Both the position numbers and the translations under genes were made by a program. Below the pieces are notes generated by a model. That model was not told the DNA's origin and ran no database searches. It worked only from the letters and a program-made list of their open reading frames with translations. A DNA stretch of 64,000 bases from contig CAAFLG010000064.1 in NCBI GenBank assembly GCA_900763705.1, forward strand, positions 5,953-69,952, read 5' to 3'. Below, piece by piece: positions 45,229 through 55,377 of the stretch (its first letter is position 1; the number at the start of each line of letters is the position of its first letter). Source of the DNA: an uncultured Oscillospiraceae bacterium. GTDB lineage: Bacteria > Bacillota > Clostridia > Oscillospirales > Oscillospiraceae.

Positions 45229-47349
45229 TTGACGACCGAACTGTTGGCGCCTGCCGGCGGGCAGGAGGCGCTCGTCGCCGCCGTGCAGAGCGGCGCGGAC
45301 GCCGTATATATGGGCTTTGGTGCGTTCAACGCGCGCAGGAACGCGAGGAATTTTTCTGACGAGGAATTCCGCGCGGCGGTTTTCTATTGCCATCTGCGGG
45401 GCGTGAAGGTCTATCTGACGCTCAACACGCTCGTCACCGACCGCGAGCTTCCCGCGCTTGCCGCGGAGGCGCGCACCGCGTCGGATTGCGGCGTGGACGC
45501 GATCCTGGTGCAGGACTGGGGCGTTCTCGATACGCTCCGCTCCCTCATCCCCGATGTGCCGCTGCACGCCTCCACGCAGATGAGCCTGCACACGCTCTCG
45601 GGCGTTCAGGAAGCGGCAAGGCTCGGCATGACGCGCGCGGTGCTCGCGCGCGAGCTTTCGCGCGGGGAGATCGCCGAAATTTGTCAAAACAGCCCCATTG
45701 AGATCGAAACCTTTGTCCACGGCGCGCTGTGCATGTGCTACAGCGGCCAGTGCGAGATGTCCGCCGTCATCGGGCGGCGCAGCGGCAACCGCGGCGCCTG
45801 TGCCCAGCCCTGCCGGCTTCCCTACGGCTTTTCCGGCAAGGCAAACGCCCATCCGCTGAGCTTGAAGGACGCGTGTCTTGCGCCCTTCGTGCCAGAAATG
45901 CAGGACGCGGGCGTTGCCTGCCTCAAGATCGAAGGACGCATGAAGCGCCCGGAATATGTCGCCGCCGTGACGGAGATCTACGCGCGCCTTCTGCGCGAGC
46001 ATCGCGCGCCGACGAAGGACGAGCAGAAAAAGCTTGCCCTCGCCTTTTCGCGCGACGGCTTCACCGAGGGGTATTACCGCGGCGCGCGCGGACGCGAGAT
46101 GTTCGGCACGCGGCCGGAAAACGCCAAATGGCCGGAAGACTGGTTTGGGGAGCTGCGCGCGCGCTATGAAAAGGAAAATCTGCGGCTTGTGCCGCTCGCA
46201 TTAAATTGCACCATCCGCGCCGGTCAGCCGATGGCCCTGACGGCGGAGGACTTAGGCGGCCACCGCGTGACCGTCACCGGCGCAGTGCCCGAGGCGGCGC
46301 GAAACCGTGCGCTCACGGCGGAAGAGGTGGAAGTACGCCTCAAAAAGACCGGCGGCACGGCCTTTTCGGTCGCGTCCTGCTTTGTCACGCTGGATGACGG
46401 CCTCGCCGTCAGCGCGGGCGCGCTCAACGCGCTGCGCCGCGAGGCGCTCTCGCAGATGGAAACGCTGCGCACCGCCGTGCCTGAGCGCCGCGCGTTCGGC
46501 TTTGTGCCGCCAGCGACGGTCAAAAACAGCGCGGAGAAGCCGCTTTTGACGGTTTCGCTCCACCGCGCCGCGCAGCTGAGCGAGGAACTCATTGCTCTCG
46601 CCCCCGCGCGCGTCTATCTCCCCGTCGAGCTGCTGCCGCAGCTTGACCTTGCGCCCTATCGCGGCAGGACGGAGTTTTTCGCGCTCTTGCCGCGCATCTA
46701 CCGCACGCAGGATGAGCCGATCTTGCGCGCGCTGCTCGAAGACGGCATCAAAAGGGGCGTCACAGGCGTGTCGATCGCCAACCTCGGCCACCTCTCGCTC
46801 GTGCGCGGCCTCAAGGTAACGCTGCACGGCGACTGGGCGCTGAATATCTACAACTCCGCCGCGCTCGCCTTCTGGAAGAAGGAAGGGCTTGCGAGCGCCT
46901 GCGCCTCCTTCGAGCTGCGCGACGCACAGCTGCGCGACCTCAGTAAGTGCCTGCCCTGCGAGGCCATCGTCTACGGCAGGCTCCCGCTGATGATCACGGA
47001 GAACTGCCTGAATGCGAACGAGTCCGGCTGCCGGTACTTCAAGGAGCGGCCCGTGTCCGTCCCGTCGGACGGCGCGTGCGCAAGTGCGCCGGAGCTGACC
47101 GACCGCCGCGGCGAGCACTTCCCCGTGCTGCGCGCGTGGGGCTGCCGCAGCGAGATCGAGAACGGAAAAATTCTCTACCTCGCGGACAAAGCGCGCGACT
47201 GGCAGAGCCTTGGCCTGCGCTATGCCTGCCTGCGCTTCACGACTGAATCGCCCGAGGACTGCGTGCAGATGCTGCACGCCTATCAGGGCGAGGCCGTCGA
47301 CGCGCCGGAGAATATCACGCGCGGTCTCTTCTACCGCGGCGCAGAATGA
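45229..47349 (+). CDS. U32-family protein with C-terminal extension (RlhA-like)
   Basis: A 706-residue protein of the U32 'collagenase-like' family, now known mainly for RNA hydroxylation. The family signature is intact as ETFVHGALCMCYSGQCEMS. The N-terminal barrel begins ELLAPAGGQEALVAAVQSGA, and the length with an extra C-terminal region (DUF3656-like) resembles RlhA of E. coli, which hydroxylates a 23S rRNA cytidine. That substrate is an inference; tRNA (TrhP-like) activity is possible. The start is TTG three bases after zapA with only a weak AGAAGAAG site, so translation is probably coupled. Confidence 0.88.
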   Translation: MTTELLAPAGGQEALVAAVQSGADAVYMGFGAFNARRNARNFSDEEFRAAVFYCHLRGVKVYLTLNTLVTDRELPALAAEARTASDCGVDAILVQDWGVLDTLRSLIPDVPLHASTQMSLHTLSGVQEAARLGMTRAVLARELSRGEIAEICQNSPIEIETFVHGALCMCYSGQCEMSAVIGRRSGNRGACAQPCRLPYGFSGKANAHPLSLKDACLAPFVPEMQDAGVACLKIEGRMKRPEYVAAVTEIYARLLREHRAPTKDEQKKLALAFSRDGFTEGYYRGARGREMFGTRPENAKWPEDWFGELRARYEKENLRLVPLALNCTIRAGQPMALTAEDLGGHRVTVTGAVPEAARNRALTAEEVEVRLKKTGGTAFSVASCFVTLDDGLAVSAGALNALRREALSQMETLRTAVPERRAFGFVPPATVKNSAEKPLLTVSLHRAAQLSEELIALAPARVYLPVELLPQLDLAPYRGRTEFFALLPRIYRTQDEPILRALLEDGIKRGVTGVSIANLGHLSLVRGLKVTLHGDWALNIYNSAALAFWKKEGLASACASFELRDAQLRDLSKCLPCEAIVYGRLPLMITENCLNANESGCRYFKERPVSVPSDGACASAPELTDRRGEHFPVLRAWGCRSEIENGKILYLADKARDWQSLGLRYACLRFTTESPEDCVQMLHAYQGEAVDAPENITRGLFYRGAE

Positions 47350-47409
47350 ATCCCATTCGTAATTTTTCACCAGAATTATACTTTTTATTATCATAAGTGA
47401 GGCAATATC

Positions 47410-47982
47410 ATGGCAATCGTTTTGGCATCCCAGTCCCCGCGCCGTCAGGAGCTGCTCGCCCGCATCGGCGTGGAGGACTTCAAGACCCTCTCGCTCGACA
47501 TTGACGAGAGCTACCCCGCGGCTCTTTCTCCCGAGGACACCGTGCGTTTCATCGCCGGAAAGAAATCCGAGGCCGCGGCCGCGCTCTGCGCGCCCGATGA
47601 CCTCATCATCACGGCGGACACGATGGTCTTTCTCGGCAATGACCGCCTCGGCAAGCCGCAGGACGGGGAGGACGCCTTCCGGATGCTGCGCGCGCTTTCC
47701 GGCGAGCGCCACACGGTCTGCACCGGCGTGAGCCTGCGCCAGGGCGCGCGCTACGAGTCCTTCGCCGTCTCCACCGCCGTCTATTTCCGTCCCATGACGG
47801 ACGAGGAGATCCGTTCCTACATCAAGACCGGCGAGCCGATGGACAAGGCGGGTGCTTACGGCGTGCAGAGCCGGGGCGCGCTCTTTGTCGAGCGCATCGA
47901 CGGCGACTTTTTCAACGTCATGGGCCTGCCCGTTGAGCAGCTCGGCCTTGCGCTCACGCGCTTCGGCGTGAAGCTGCTCTGA
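47410..47982 (+). CDS. maf: Maf-family nucleotide pyrophosphatase
   Basis: A 190-residue Maf protein, a house-cleaning dTTP/UTP-type pyrophosphatase linked to septum control. Visible motifs are LASQSPRRQELL at the N terminus, SLDIDES, the catalytic-site ITADTMVFL, GKPQD and MDKAGAYGVQSRGALF. It lies between the U32 gene and mreC, a position seen in many Firmicutes, where maf precedes mreBCD. Confidence 0.95.
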   Translation: MAIVLASQSPRRQELLARIGVEDFKTLSLDIDESYPAALSPEDTVRFIAGKKSEAAAALCAPDDLIITADTMVFLGNDRLGKPQDGEDAFRMLRALSGERHTVCTGVSLRQGARYESFAVSTAVYFRPMTDEEIRSYIKTGEPMDKAGAYGVQSRGALFVERIDGDFFNVMGLPVEQLGLALTRFGVKLL

Positions 47983-48019
47983 GCCTCTCCCCTGCCCCAC
48001 TGCGAAAGGAGGCTACGCC

Positions 48020-48859
48020 TTGAAAGAATTTTTCCGTCAGCATGGGCTGCGCATTCTGGCTGCCGCGGCGGCCGTTGCCGTGCTTTTGAGTGTGCTGACC
48101 TATTTTTCCTCCACCTCGTCGGTGCTTGAAAACATCGCGGGCGTGCTGACCTCGCCGTTCCGCGCCGCCGCCACCGCCGTGAGCGACTGGGTGGACGACA
48201 AGCAGCAGTATTACGAGGATGTGACCGCGCTCAAGGAGGAAAACGCCGCGCTCAAAAAGGAGATCGCCGAGCTGCGCGCCCAGCAGCGCCAGGCACAGGC
48301 GGACAGCGAAGAGAATCAGCTCTTCCGCAAGCTCCTGAAATTGCAGGAGCAGCGGCGCGACTTCACCTTTGTCTCCGCCGCGGTCCTTGCCCACAGCGAG
48401 GACAACTGGACCTCATCGCTCACGCTCAGCCACGGCACCGATCAGGACATCGCCGTGGGCGACTGCGTGGTGAGCGCGGAGGGCTACCTTGTCGGCGTCG
48501 TGTCGAAAGTCGGCCTCAACTGGTCGACGGTGCTGACCGTCGTGGATACGGACACCGAGCTTGGCGCGCGCATTTTCCGCACCGGCGAGATCGCCGTGGC
48601 GGAGGGCGACTTTTCCCTCATGGGCGAGGGCAAGCTCAAGCTCTCCTACCTCAAAGCGAACGAGGAGGTGCTCATCGGTGACCAGATCGTCACCTCGGGC
48701 CTCGGCGGGTATTATCCCAGCGGCCTTGTCATTGGCTCGGTCGAGTCGGTGCAGACGGATGACGACGGCCTTGCCCGCTACGCCGTCCTCGCGCCCATGG
48801 TCGATTTTGACGCGCTGACGGAGCTGTTTGTCATCGTCGACCACGACATTGTCGAATAA
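48020..48859 (+). CDS. mreC: Rod-shape determining protein MreC
   Basis: A 279-residue membrane protein of the elongasome. One N-terminal transmembrane segment (ILAAAAAVAVLLSVLTYF), a coiled coil (YYEDVTALKEENAALKKEIA) and two beta-barrel domains (LSHGTDQDIAVGDCVVSAEG, LIGDQIVTSGLGGYYPSGLV). The start is TTG with a strong AAAGGAGG. mreD follows after 14 bases. mreB is not adjacent. Confidence 0.93.
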   Translation: MKEFFRQHGLRILAAAAAVAVLLSVLTYFSSTSSVLENIAGVLTSPFRAAATAVSDWVDDKQQYYEDVTALKEENAALKKEIAELRAQQRQAQADSEENQLFRKLLKLQEQRRDFTFVSAAVLAHSEDNWTSSLTLSHGTDQDIAVGDCVVSAEGYLVGVVSKVGLNWSTVLTVVDTDTELGARIFRTGEIAVAEGDFSLMGEGKLKLSYLKANEEVLIGDQIVTSGLGGYYPSGLVIGSVESVQTDDDGLARYAVLAPMVDFDALTELFVIVDHDIVE

Positions 48860-48873
48860 GGGGGCGCTTGCAG

Positions 48874-49377
48874 ATGAACGTAAGGCAGACTGCCGCCCTC
48901 AAGTGGACCTTCTACGCGCTCGCGGCGCTGCTTCTGTGCTTTTTGCGCCGCCTGCTGCTCGGCTCCGCGCTCTTCTGGGGTGTACTTCCCTTCCTGCCGC
49001 CGGTCCTGCTGGCGACGGAAGCCTCGCTCGAACAGCCAAAGCCCGCCGTGCTCTCGGGCATCGTCTTCGGCGCGCTGTGCGACCTGGTGCTCCCCTCCTC
49101 CTTCCCCTGCCTTTATACGCTCGCCTTTACGCTCGCCTCGCTGCTCACCGCCACGGTGATGAGCAGCCTTTTGCAAAAGGGCCTTGCCCGCGCGTTTTTT
49201 TCGAGCGTACTGACCTTTGCGATCGTGGATCTCTTTAAGATCCTCTTTCTGCTGCCGCGCGGCGCATCCGCGCCCGCGATGCTCTACCTCTTCCTGCGCG
49301 AGACGATCATCTCCTGCGTGCTGCTCCTGCCGAGCTACCCCCTGCTGCGCGCGGTGCACCGTCTCTTTGCCGACTGA
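48874..49377 (+). CDS. mreD: Rod-shape determining protein MreD
   Basis: A 167-residue protein made almost wholly of hydrophobic helices (LAALLLCFLRRLLLGSALFW, LAFTLASLLTATVMSSLL, ETIISCVLLLPSYPLLRAV), matching MreD in size and topology. The ATG at 48874 is favoured over a TTG at 48868 because AAGGGGG is nine bases before it. Low sequence conservation of MreD is normal; position between mreC and a class B PBP supports the call. Confidence 0.88.
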   Translation: MNVRQTAALKWTFYALAALLLCFLRRLLLGSALFWGVLPFLPPVLLATEASLEQPKPAVLSGIVFGALCDLVLPSSFPCLYTLAFTLASLLTATVMSSLLQKGLARAFFSSVLTFAIVDLFKILFLLPRGASAPAMLYLFLRETIISCVLLLPSYPLLRAVHRLFAD

Positions 49378-49432
49378 TTTTCCCCGTTTTTCCCCTGTTT
49401 TTCCCCACTCCGCTCGGAAAGGAGCGATCAAA

Positions 49433-51460
49433 ATGGACCCCAAACGCTTTACCCGCCGCCTCGTCGCGCTCGGCGCGGCGATGTTCCTCGTCGCGCTCGT
49501 CTTTGTCGTCACGCTCTTTGACGCGCAGATCGTCCACGGCGACGATTATCTCGCCAAGTCCGTGCGCGCAAATGCCAAGGTCGAAACGGTCAAGGACACG
49601 CGCGGCATCATCACCGACCGCAACGGCAAGGTGCTCGTATCGAACCGCGCGGTCTACACGCTGAACTTTGACTCCTCGCTTGTCGCCCACGACGAGCTCA
49701 ACGACGCGCTGCTGCGCCTCATCGACCTCATGAACGCGCAGGGCGTTGAGATTCAGGACACGATCCCCCTCTCGCAGAACGTGCCCTTTGCCTACGATAC
49801 CACGGACGGCGGGGCGAAGGCGCTCGTCAAATACCTCGTCTCCCTCAAGTGGATGGACGAGGACGACGTGGACGAAAGCGGCCTGCCCGCAGGCATCACC
49901 GGCCCCTCGCTCTACCTGCGCCTGCGCAGCGAATACGGCGTGGATGCATCGCTCCCCGCCGCCACCGCGCGCACGCTCGTGGGGCTGCGCTACTCCCTCG
50001 CCGTCGCCAAGCTCAACGGCTCATCGGTCTTTGAATTTGCAAGCGACGTGGATGTTGCGCTCATCTCCATCATCAAGGATGGCAATTATCAGGGCGTGCA
50101 GGTGGACACCTCGTCCGTGCGCGTCTATGAGACCGACTATGCCGCCCACGTCCTCGGCTACACCGGCAGCATTCAGGACTGGGACGATTATAAGGATAAG
50201 CCCGGCTACACGCTCGCGAGCATCGTTGGCATCTCGGGCGCGGAGAGCGCCTTTGAAGAATATCTCCACGGCGACGCTGGCAAGCGCCTTGTGACCTACG
50301 ACAACGACTCCGGAAAGATCACCGGCGAGCTCTACTCCGTGGAGCCCAAGCCCGGCTCCACCGTGGCACTGACCATCGACATCGACTTTCAGGAGGACGT
50401 GGAGCAATCGCTCGAGCGCACCGTCGGCGCGATGACCAAGGCAGACGGCATCGAGCGCGGCGCGGCGGTCGCCGTCGTGCAGGTCGGCACGGGCGACGTG
50501 CTGGCGCTCGCCTCGTATCCGACCTATTCCCTCGCGACCTTCCGTCAGGACATCGCCGCTCTCTCGAACGATTCGGTCCGCCGCCCGCTGTGGAACCGCG
50601 CCACGCAGGCCTCCTACGCCCCCGGCTCCACCCTGAAGCCGCTCACGGCCATCGCCGCGCTGGAATCGGGCGCGACCACCGTGCGCGAAAAGCTCTACGA
50701 CTCGGGCAAGTGGGTCTATCCCGGCTACTCGGCGAGCTACACCTACTGCTGGAAGCGCAGCGGACACGGGTCTCTCAACGTGCGCGGCGCGATCTCGAAC
50801 TCCTGCAACTACTACTTTGCCGAAATGGGCTACCGCATGGGCATGGACACGCTGCGCGAGTACTACGCGGACTTTGGCCTTGGCTCGCCGACGGGCATTG
50901 AGATCGGAGACGCCGCGGGCCGCCTCCCCTCGCAGAAAGAGGGCGAGAACCTCGCCCCGTGGGCGGCCTTCGGTCAGGCGAACCAGGAATATACCCCCCT
51001 CCAGCTCGCCAACTACATCGCAACGCTCTGCGGCGGGGGCGATCGCTACGCGACGCACCTTTTGAAGAACGTGCGCGAGAGCGGCTCGGGCATGCTCGAA
51101 TACGTTTACGACGCCTCCCCCGTGCAGACGATCGAGATGCAGAGCGAAAATCTCGCCGCCGTGCTCGCCGGTATGCACGACCTTGCGGCAGAGGGCGCGG
51201 TGTCGTCCTACTTCAAGGAGTGTATTGTTGACGCCGCGGCCAAGACCGGCACGATCCAGACGGGCGATACGAAGAACAACAACGGCGCGTTCGTCTGCTT
51301 CGCCCCCTATGACGACCCCCAGATCGCGGTGGCCATCGTCATCGAAAAGGGCGGCACAGGCGCGGCGCTCGCCTCCACGGCGGTCGAAATTCTGAACGCC
51401 TACTTCTCCAACGCCGCCGCCAGCACGGCGGTGACGGGCGAAAATACGCTTTTGGGCTGA
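49433..51460 (+). CDS. mrdA: Class B penicillin-binding protein (PBP2-type transpeptidase)
   Basis: A 675-residue membrane-anchored D,D-transpeptidase. An N-terminal transmembrane segment (LVALGAAMFLVALVFVVTLF) leads to a dimerisation domain (KDTRGIITDRNGKVLVSNRA) and the catalytic domain with SxxK in YAPGSTLKPLTAIA, SxN in SNSCNYYFAEM and KTG in AAKTGTIQTG. Position after mreCD indicates the elongation PBP partner of an SEDS protein such as RodA. GAAAGGAG precedes the ATG at 49433; the frame upstream overlaps mreD and is not used. A terminator follows at once. Confidence 0.95.
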   Translation: MDPKRFTRRLVALGAAMFLVALVFVVTLFDAQIVHGDDYLAKSVRANAKVETVKDTRGIITDRNGKVLVSNRAVYTLNFDSSLVAHDELNDALLRLIDLMNAQGVEIQDTIPLSQNVPFAYDTTDGGAKALVKYLVSLKWMDEDDVDESGLPAGITGPSLYLRLRSEYGVDASLPAATARTLVGLRYSLAVAKLNGSSVFEFASDVDVALISIIKDGNYQGVQVDTSSVRVYETDYAAHVLGYTGSIQDWDDYKDKPGYTLASIVGISGAESAFEEYLHGDAGKRLVTYDNDSGKITGELYSVEPKPGSTVALTIDIDFQEDVEQSLERTVGAMTKADGIERGAAVAVVQVGTGDVLALASYPTYSLATFRQDIAALSNDSVRRPLWNRATQASYAPGSTLKPLTAIAALESGATTVREKLYDSGKWVYPGYSASYTYCWKRSGHGSLNVRGAISNSCNYYFAEMGYRMGMDTLREYYADFGLGSPTGIEIGDAAGRLPSQKEGENLAPWAAFGQANQEYTPLQLANYIATLCGGGDRYATHLLKNVRESGSGMLEYVYDASPVQTIEMQSENLAAVLAGMHDLAAEGAVSSYFKECIVDAAAKTGTIQTGDTKNNNGAFVCFAPYDDPQIAVAIVIEKGGTGAALASTAVEILNAYFSNAAASTAVTGENTLLG

Positions 51461-51489
51461 GCGCGCCACATCGGCGCGCTCTCCTTTTT
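51459..51489 (+). terminator. Terminator of the zapA-mrdA operon
   Basis: GAGCGCGCC (51459-51467) and GGCGCGCTC (51473-51481), loop ACATC, then CCTTTTTC. Confidence 0.85.
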
Positions 51490-51524
51490 CTTGCAGCCGC
51501 TCCATGGCGGCGGAAAGGAATGTT

Positions 51525-53405
51525 ATGTCAACTTCTTGGTTCGACTCCCGCGATCTCCGCGATAAATCTCCCTTCGGCGCGGTGCCCTGCGGCACGCGCG
51601 TTCAGTTCTGCCTGCGGCCCGAGGCGAGCGCGGCCATCACGCGCTGCGAGCTGCTCGCCCACGCGGAATTTGCCGATCATTGGGAGACCATCCCGCTGGA
51701 AGCAGCGCAGGAGGACGGCGCGACCGTCTTTCGCGGCGCATACGTCGCGCCGCGACGAGCAGACCTCGTGTGGTATCACTTCTGCCTTCTCTGGGCGGAC
51801 GGCGGCACGAGCTGCTACGGGAAGGCCGGTCTTTGCGCGTGGGACGCAGTTGAGCCGTGGCAGCTCACGGTCTACGATGACACGCACAAAACGCCCGAAT
51901 GGTTCGGCCGCGGCCTCACCTATCAGATCTTCCCCGACCGCTTCTGCCGCGCGGAAAAGCGAGAGATCGCAGGCCTCGTCGGGCCGCGCACGTTGCACGA
52001 GCAGTGGGACGAGCAGCCGGAATACCGCCCGAACGAACAGGGCGAGATCACTTGCAGCGACTTTTTCGGCGGCGACCTCGCGGGCATCACGGAAAAGCTC
52101 GACTATCTCTCCTCCCTCGGCGTGACGACGCTCTACCTCTGCCCGATCTTCGAAGCTTCCACCAACCACCGCTACGACACGGCCTGCTACGAGCGCATCG
52201 ACCCCCTGCTCGGCACGGAGGAGGACTTCCGCACGCTCTGCGAAAGGGCGCGCGAGCGCGGCATCCGCGTGCTGCTCGACGGCGTTTTCAACCACACGGG
52301 GCGAAAAAGCGTCTATTTTAACGCAGACGGCTTCTATCCCACGCTCGGCGCGGCGCAGGGCGAGCAGTCGCCCTACTACCGCTGGTACAGCTTCCACCCC
52401 TTCCCCGACGATTACGACGCATGGTGGGGCATCAAGAACCTGCCCGCCGTCAACGAGACGGAGAAAAGTTATGTTGACTACATCATCGAGGGTGAACATT
52501 CCATCATCCGCCGCTGGCTGCGCGCGGGCGCGTCCGGCTGGCGGCTGGACGTTGCCGACGAGCTGCCCGACGAATTCATCGCGCGCATCCGCCGCGCCAT
52601 TGAGGAGGAACGCCCCGACGGTTACCTCCTCGGCGAGGTCTGGGAGGACGGCACGACGAAGATCGCCTACTCCAAGCGCCGCAAGTACCTGCTGGGGCGC
52701 GAAACGCACGGCCTGATGAACTATCCCTTCCGCACAGCCCTGCTCGATTTCCTGCGCGGCGGCGACGCCGCGGTTTTCCGCGAGCGCATGGAGGAATTGC
52801 GCGAGCACTATCCCGCGCCCGCCTACTACGGCGCGATGAACTTCCTCTCCACGCACGATACGCCGCGGCTTTTGACACTTCTCGGACACGAGGGCGACGC
52901 GCCCGCGACGCGCGACGAGCGCGCGGCTTACCTCCTGAGCGAGGAAGAAAAGTCGCGCGGCACGGCGCTGTTGAAGCTCGCGGCGCTCATCCTCTATACC
53001 TTCCCCGGCTCGCCGATGCTCTACTACGGCGACGAGGCCGGGATGCAGGGCTTTGAAGACCCCTTCAACCGCGGCCCTTACCCTTGGGGACACGAGGACG
53101 CGGCGCTCCTGCGCTATTTCCGGCAGCTCGGCGCGCTGCGAAAGGCGCACGAGGCCTTGCAGCGCGGCACGATCGACTACTGCGCGGCGCAGGGGCGCGT
53201 GCTGGCCTTCCGCCGCGCATCGAACAGCGAAAAATGCATCACGGCGGTCAACGCGGGCGAGCAGTCCGTCGCCCTCACTCTGCCGTGGGATGCTCCCCTC
53301 GCGCAGGACGCGCTCACGCGCCAATCCTTCTTCTGCTGCGACGGCGTGCTCCGCCTGACGCTCGAGTCTTACGGCGCGGTGCTGCTCGTCGAGCCGGAAA
53401 ACTGA
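51525..53405 (+). CDS. GH13 alpha-amylase family glycosidase (neopullulanase/cyclomaltodextrinase-like)
   Basis: A 626-residue enzyme with an N-terminal beta domain (about 1-120) as in GH13 subfamily 20 and no signal peptide, so it is cytoplasmic. Catalytic residues are visible: the nucleophile aspartate in GWRLDVADE, the acid glutamate in LLGEVWEDG and the third aspartate in LSTHDTPRLL. The conserved DGVFNHTG, and YQIFPDRF at the barrel start, are present. It would hydrolyse maltodextrins or cyclodextrins in glycogen or starch use. AAAGGAA precedes the ATG at 51525. It is separated from its neighbours by terminators. Confidence 0.93.
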   Translation: MSTSWFDSRDLRDKSPFGAVPCGTRVQFCLRPEASAAITRCELLAHAEFADHWETIPLEAAQEDGATVFRGAYVAPRRADLVWYHFCLLWADGGTSCYGKAGLCAWDAVEPWQLTVYDDTHKTPEWFGRGLTYQIFPDRFCRAEKREIAGLVGPRTLHEQWDEQPEYRPNEQGEITCSDFFGGDLAGITEKLDYLSSLGVTTLYLCPIFEASTNHRYDTACYERIDPLLGTEEDFRTLCERARERGIRVLLDGVFNHTGRKSVYFNADGFYPTLGAAQGEQSPYYRWYSFHPFPDDYDAWWGIKNLPAVNETEKSYVDYIIEGEHSIIRRWLRAGASGWRLDVADELPDEFIARIRRAIEEERPDGYLLGEVWEDGTTKIAYSKRRKYLLGRETHGLMNYPFRTALLDFLRGGDAAVFRERMEELREHYPAPAYYGAMNFLSTHDTPRLLTLLGHEGDAPATRDERAAYLLSEEEKSRGTALLKLAALILYTFPGSPMLYYGDEAGMQGFEDPFNRGPYPWGHEDAALLRYFRQLGALRKAHEALQRGTIDYCAAQGRVLAFRRASNSEKCITAVNAGEQSVALTLPWDAPLAQDALTRQSFFCCDGVLRLTLESYGAVLLVEPEN

Positions 53406-53410
53406 CCCTC

Positions 53411-53426
53411 TGTTTCACGTGAAACA
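53411..53426. promoter_or_regulatory. parS site 1
   Basis: TGTTTCACGTGAAACA, a perfect 16-base palindrome identical to the bacterial parS consensus bound by ParB/Spo0J. It lies six bases after the amylase stop codon. Confidence 0.95.
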
Positions 53427-53434
53427 CTGTTTTG

Positions 53435-53476
53435 AACGTCATGGTAAAGGCCAATGCCTTTACCATGACGTTTTCG
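53435..53476 (+). terminator. Terminator of the amylase gene
   Basis: Perfect 17-base arms (53435-53451 and 53456-53472) with loop CAAT, followed by TTC. It sits between the two parS sites. Confidence 0.85.
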
Positions 53477-53550
53477 CATCCCGTCCCACATTCCCCCGCG
53501 ATCTGCCATATCCCCGCCCAAAGCAGACGTAAAGGGCTGCGCCTTGTCAT

Positions 53551-53566
53551 GTTTCACGTGAAACAA
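53551..53566. promoter_or_regulatory. parS site 2
   Basis: A second perfect TGTTTCACGTGAAACA, 140 bases from the first and just upstream of the parA promoter, so ParB spreading could also affect parAB transcription. Confidence 0.95.
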
Positions 53567-53591
53567 ATTTCGTAAAATTGCTCGTTTTCTG

Positions 53592-53619
53592 TTGAAATCG
53601 AACGGGTTTGTGTTATACT
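53592..53619 (+). promoter_or_regulatory. Promoter of parAB
   Basis: TTGAAA (53592-53597), a 16-base spacer and TATACT (53614-53619), 52 bases before the TTG start of parA. Confidence 0.7.
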
Positions 53620-53670
53620 AAGCAAGAATGAAAATGGTTATTTGTATCCGGAACTAAGGTAGGTGTTCTT

Positions 53671-54426
<756 letters not shown>

Positions 54427-54486
54427 TACATTAAAATATAAAGGGCGTTTTCCGCCCTTTCACCCCCGCAGAAAGGAGATGTTCCC

Positions 54487-55377
54487 ATGGCAAACGCAAA
54501 CCGAGGGCTCGGCAAGGGTCTGGGTGCGCTGCTGGGCGACGCCGCCCTGCACGCCGACACATCCGACAGCCTCTACCTCCCCATTTCAAAGATCGAGCCT
54601 TACGCCAATCAGCCGCGCCATCACTTTGACGAAGACGCTTTGCAGGACCTTGCGGATTCCATCCGCGAGCACGGCATCATCCAGCCGCTGACGGTCCGCC
54701 GCCTTTCTTCCGGCTACTATCAGATCATCGCCGGCGAGCGCCGCTGGCGCGCCGCGCGCATCGCGGGCCTGCACGAGGTCCCCGCCATCGTCATCGAGGC
54801 GGACGACCGCAAGATGACCGAGCTTTCGCTCATCGAGAACCTACAGCGCGAGGACCTCGACCCCATCGAAGAGGCCGAGGGCTACAAAACGCTGATGGAC
54901 AGCTACCAGCTCACGCAGGAGGAGGCCGCCGAGCGCGTGGGCAAGTCCCGCTCCGCCGTGGCAAACAGCCTGCGGCTGCTGGGCCTCTGCCCCGAGGTGC
55001 GCGAAATGCTGCAAAACGGTGCCCTTTCCGGCGGCCACGCCCGCGCGCTGCTGCCGCTCAAGGCAGAGCTCCAGCTTGAGGCTGCAAAGCTCGTCGCCGC
55101 GCAGGGGCTGAGCGTCCGCCAGACGGAGGCGCTCGCCAAGCGCCTTGGCAGCACGAAGGAAGAGAAAAAGCGCACGAACGAGGAGATCATGGCCGAAAGC
55201 TACGGCCGCCTTGCCGCGCAGGAGCTGAGCGACAAGATCGGCCGCACCTGCCGCATCGTTTCGGGCAAGAAGAAGGGGCGCATCGAGCTGGACTACTACG
55301 GCATGGACGATCTGAACGACCTGCTCGAAGCGCTCGCCGCCATCAAACGCAGAAAGAACGGAGGCGATGAGGCATGA
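54487..55377 (+). CDS. parB: Chromosome-partitioning protein ParB (Spo0J)
   Basis: A 296-residue ParB CTPase clamp. An N-terminal GLGKGLGALLG ParA-stimulating tail is followed by the CTP-binding fold (NQPRHHFDEDALQDLADSI, IAGERRWRAARIAGL, SLIENLQREDLDPIEEA), the parS-reading helices (KSRSAVANSLRLLGLC, ALSGGHARALLPL) and a C-terminal dimerisation domain. It overlaps the next gene by four bases. The window also encodes a Noc paralogue at 35.2 kb. Confidence 0.97.
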   Translation: MANANRGLGKGLGALLGDAALHADTSDSLYLPISKIEPYANQPRHHFDEDALQDLADSIREHGIIQPLTVRRLSSGYYQIIAGERRWRAARIAGLHEVPAIVIEADDRKMTELSLIENLQREDLDPIEEAEGYKTLMDSYQLTQEEAAERVGKSRSAVANSLRLLGLCPEVREMLQNGALSGGHARALLPLKAELQLEAAKLVAAQGLSVRQTEALAKRLGSTKEEKKRTNEEIMAESYGRLAAQELSDKIGRTCRIVSGKKKGRIELDYYGMDDLNDLLEALAAIKRRKNGGDEA

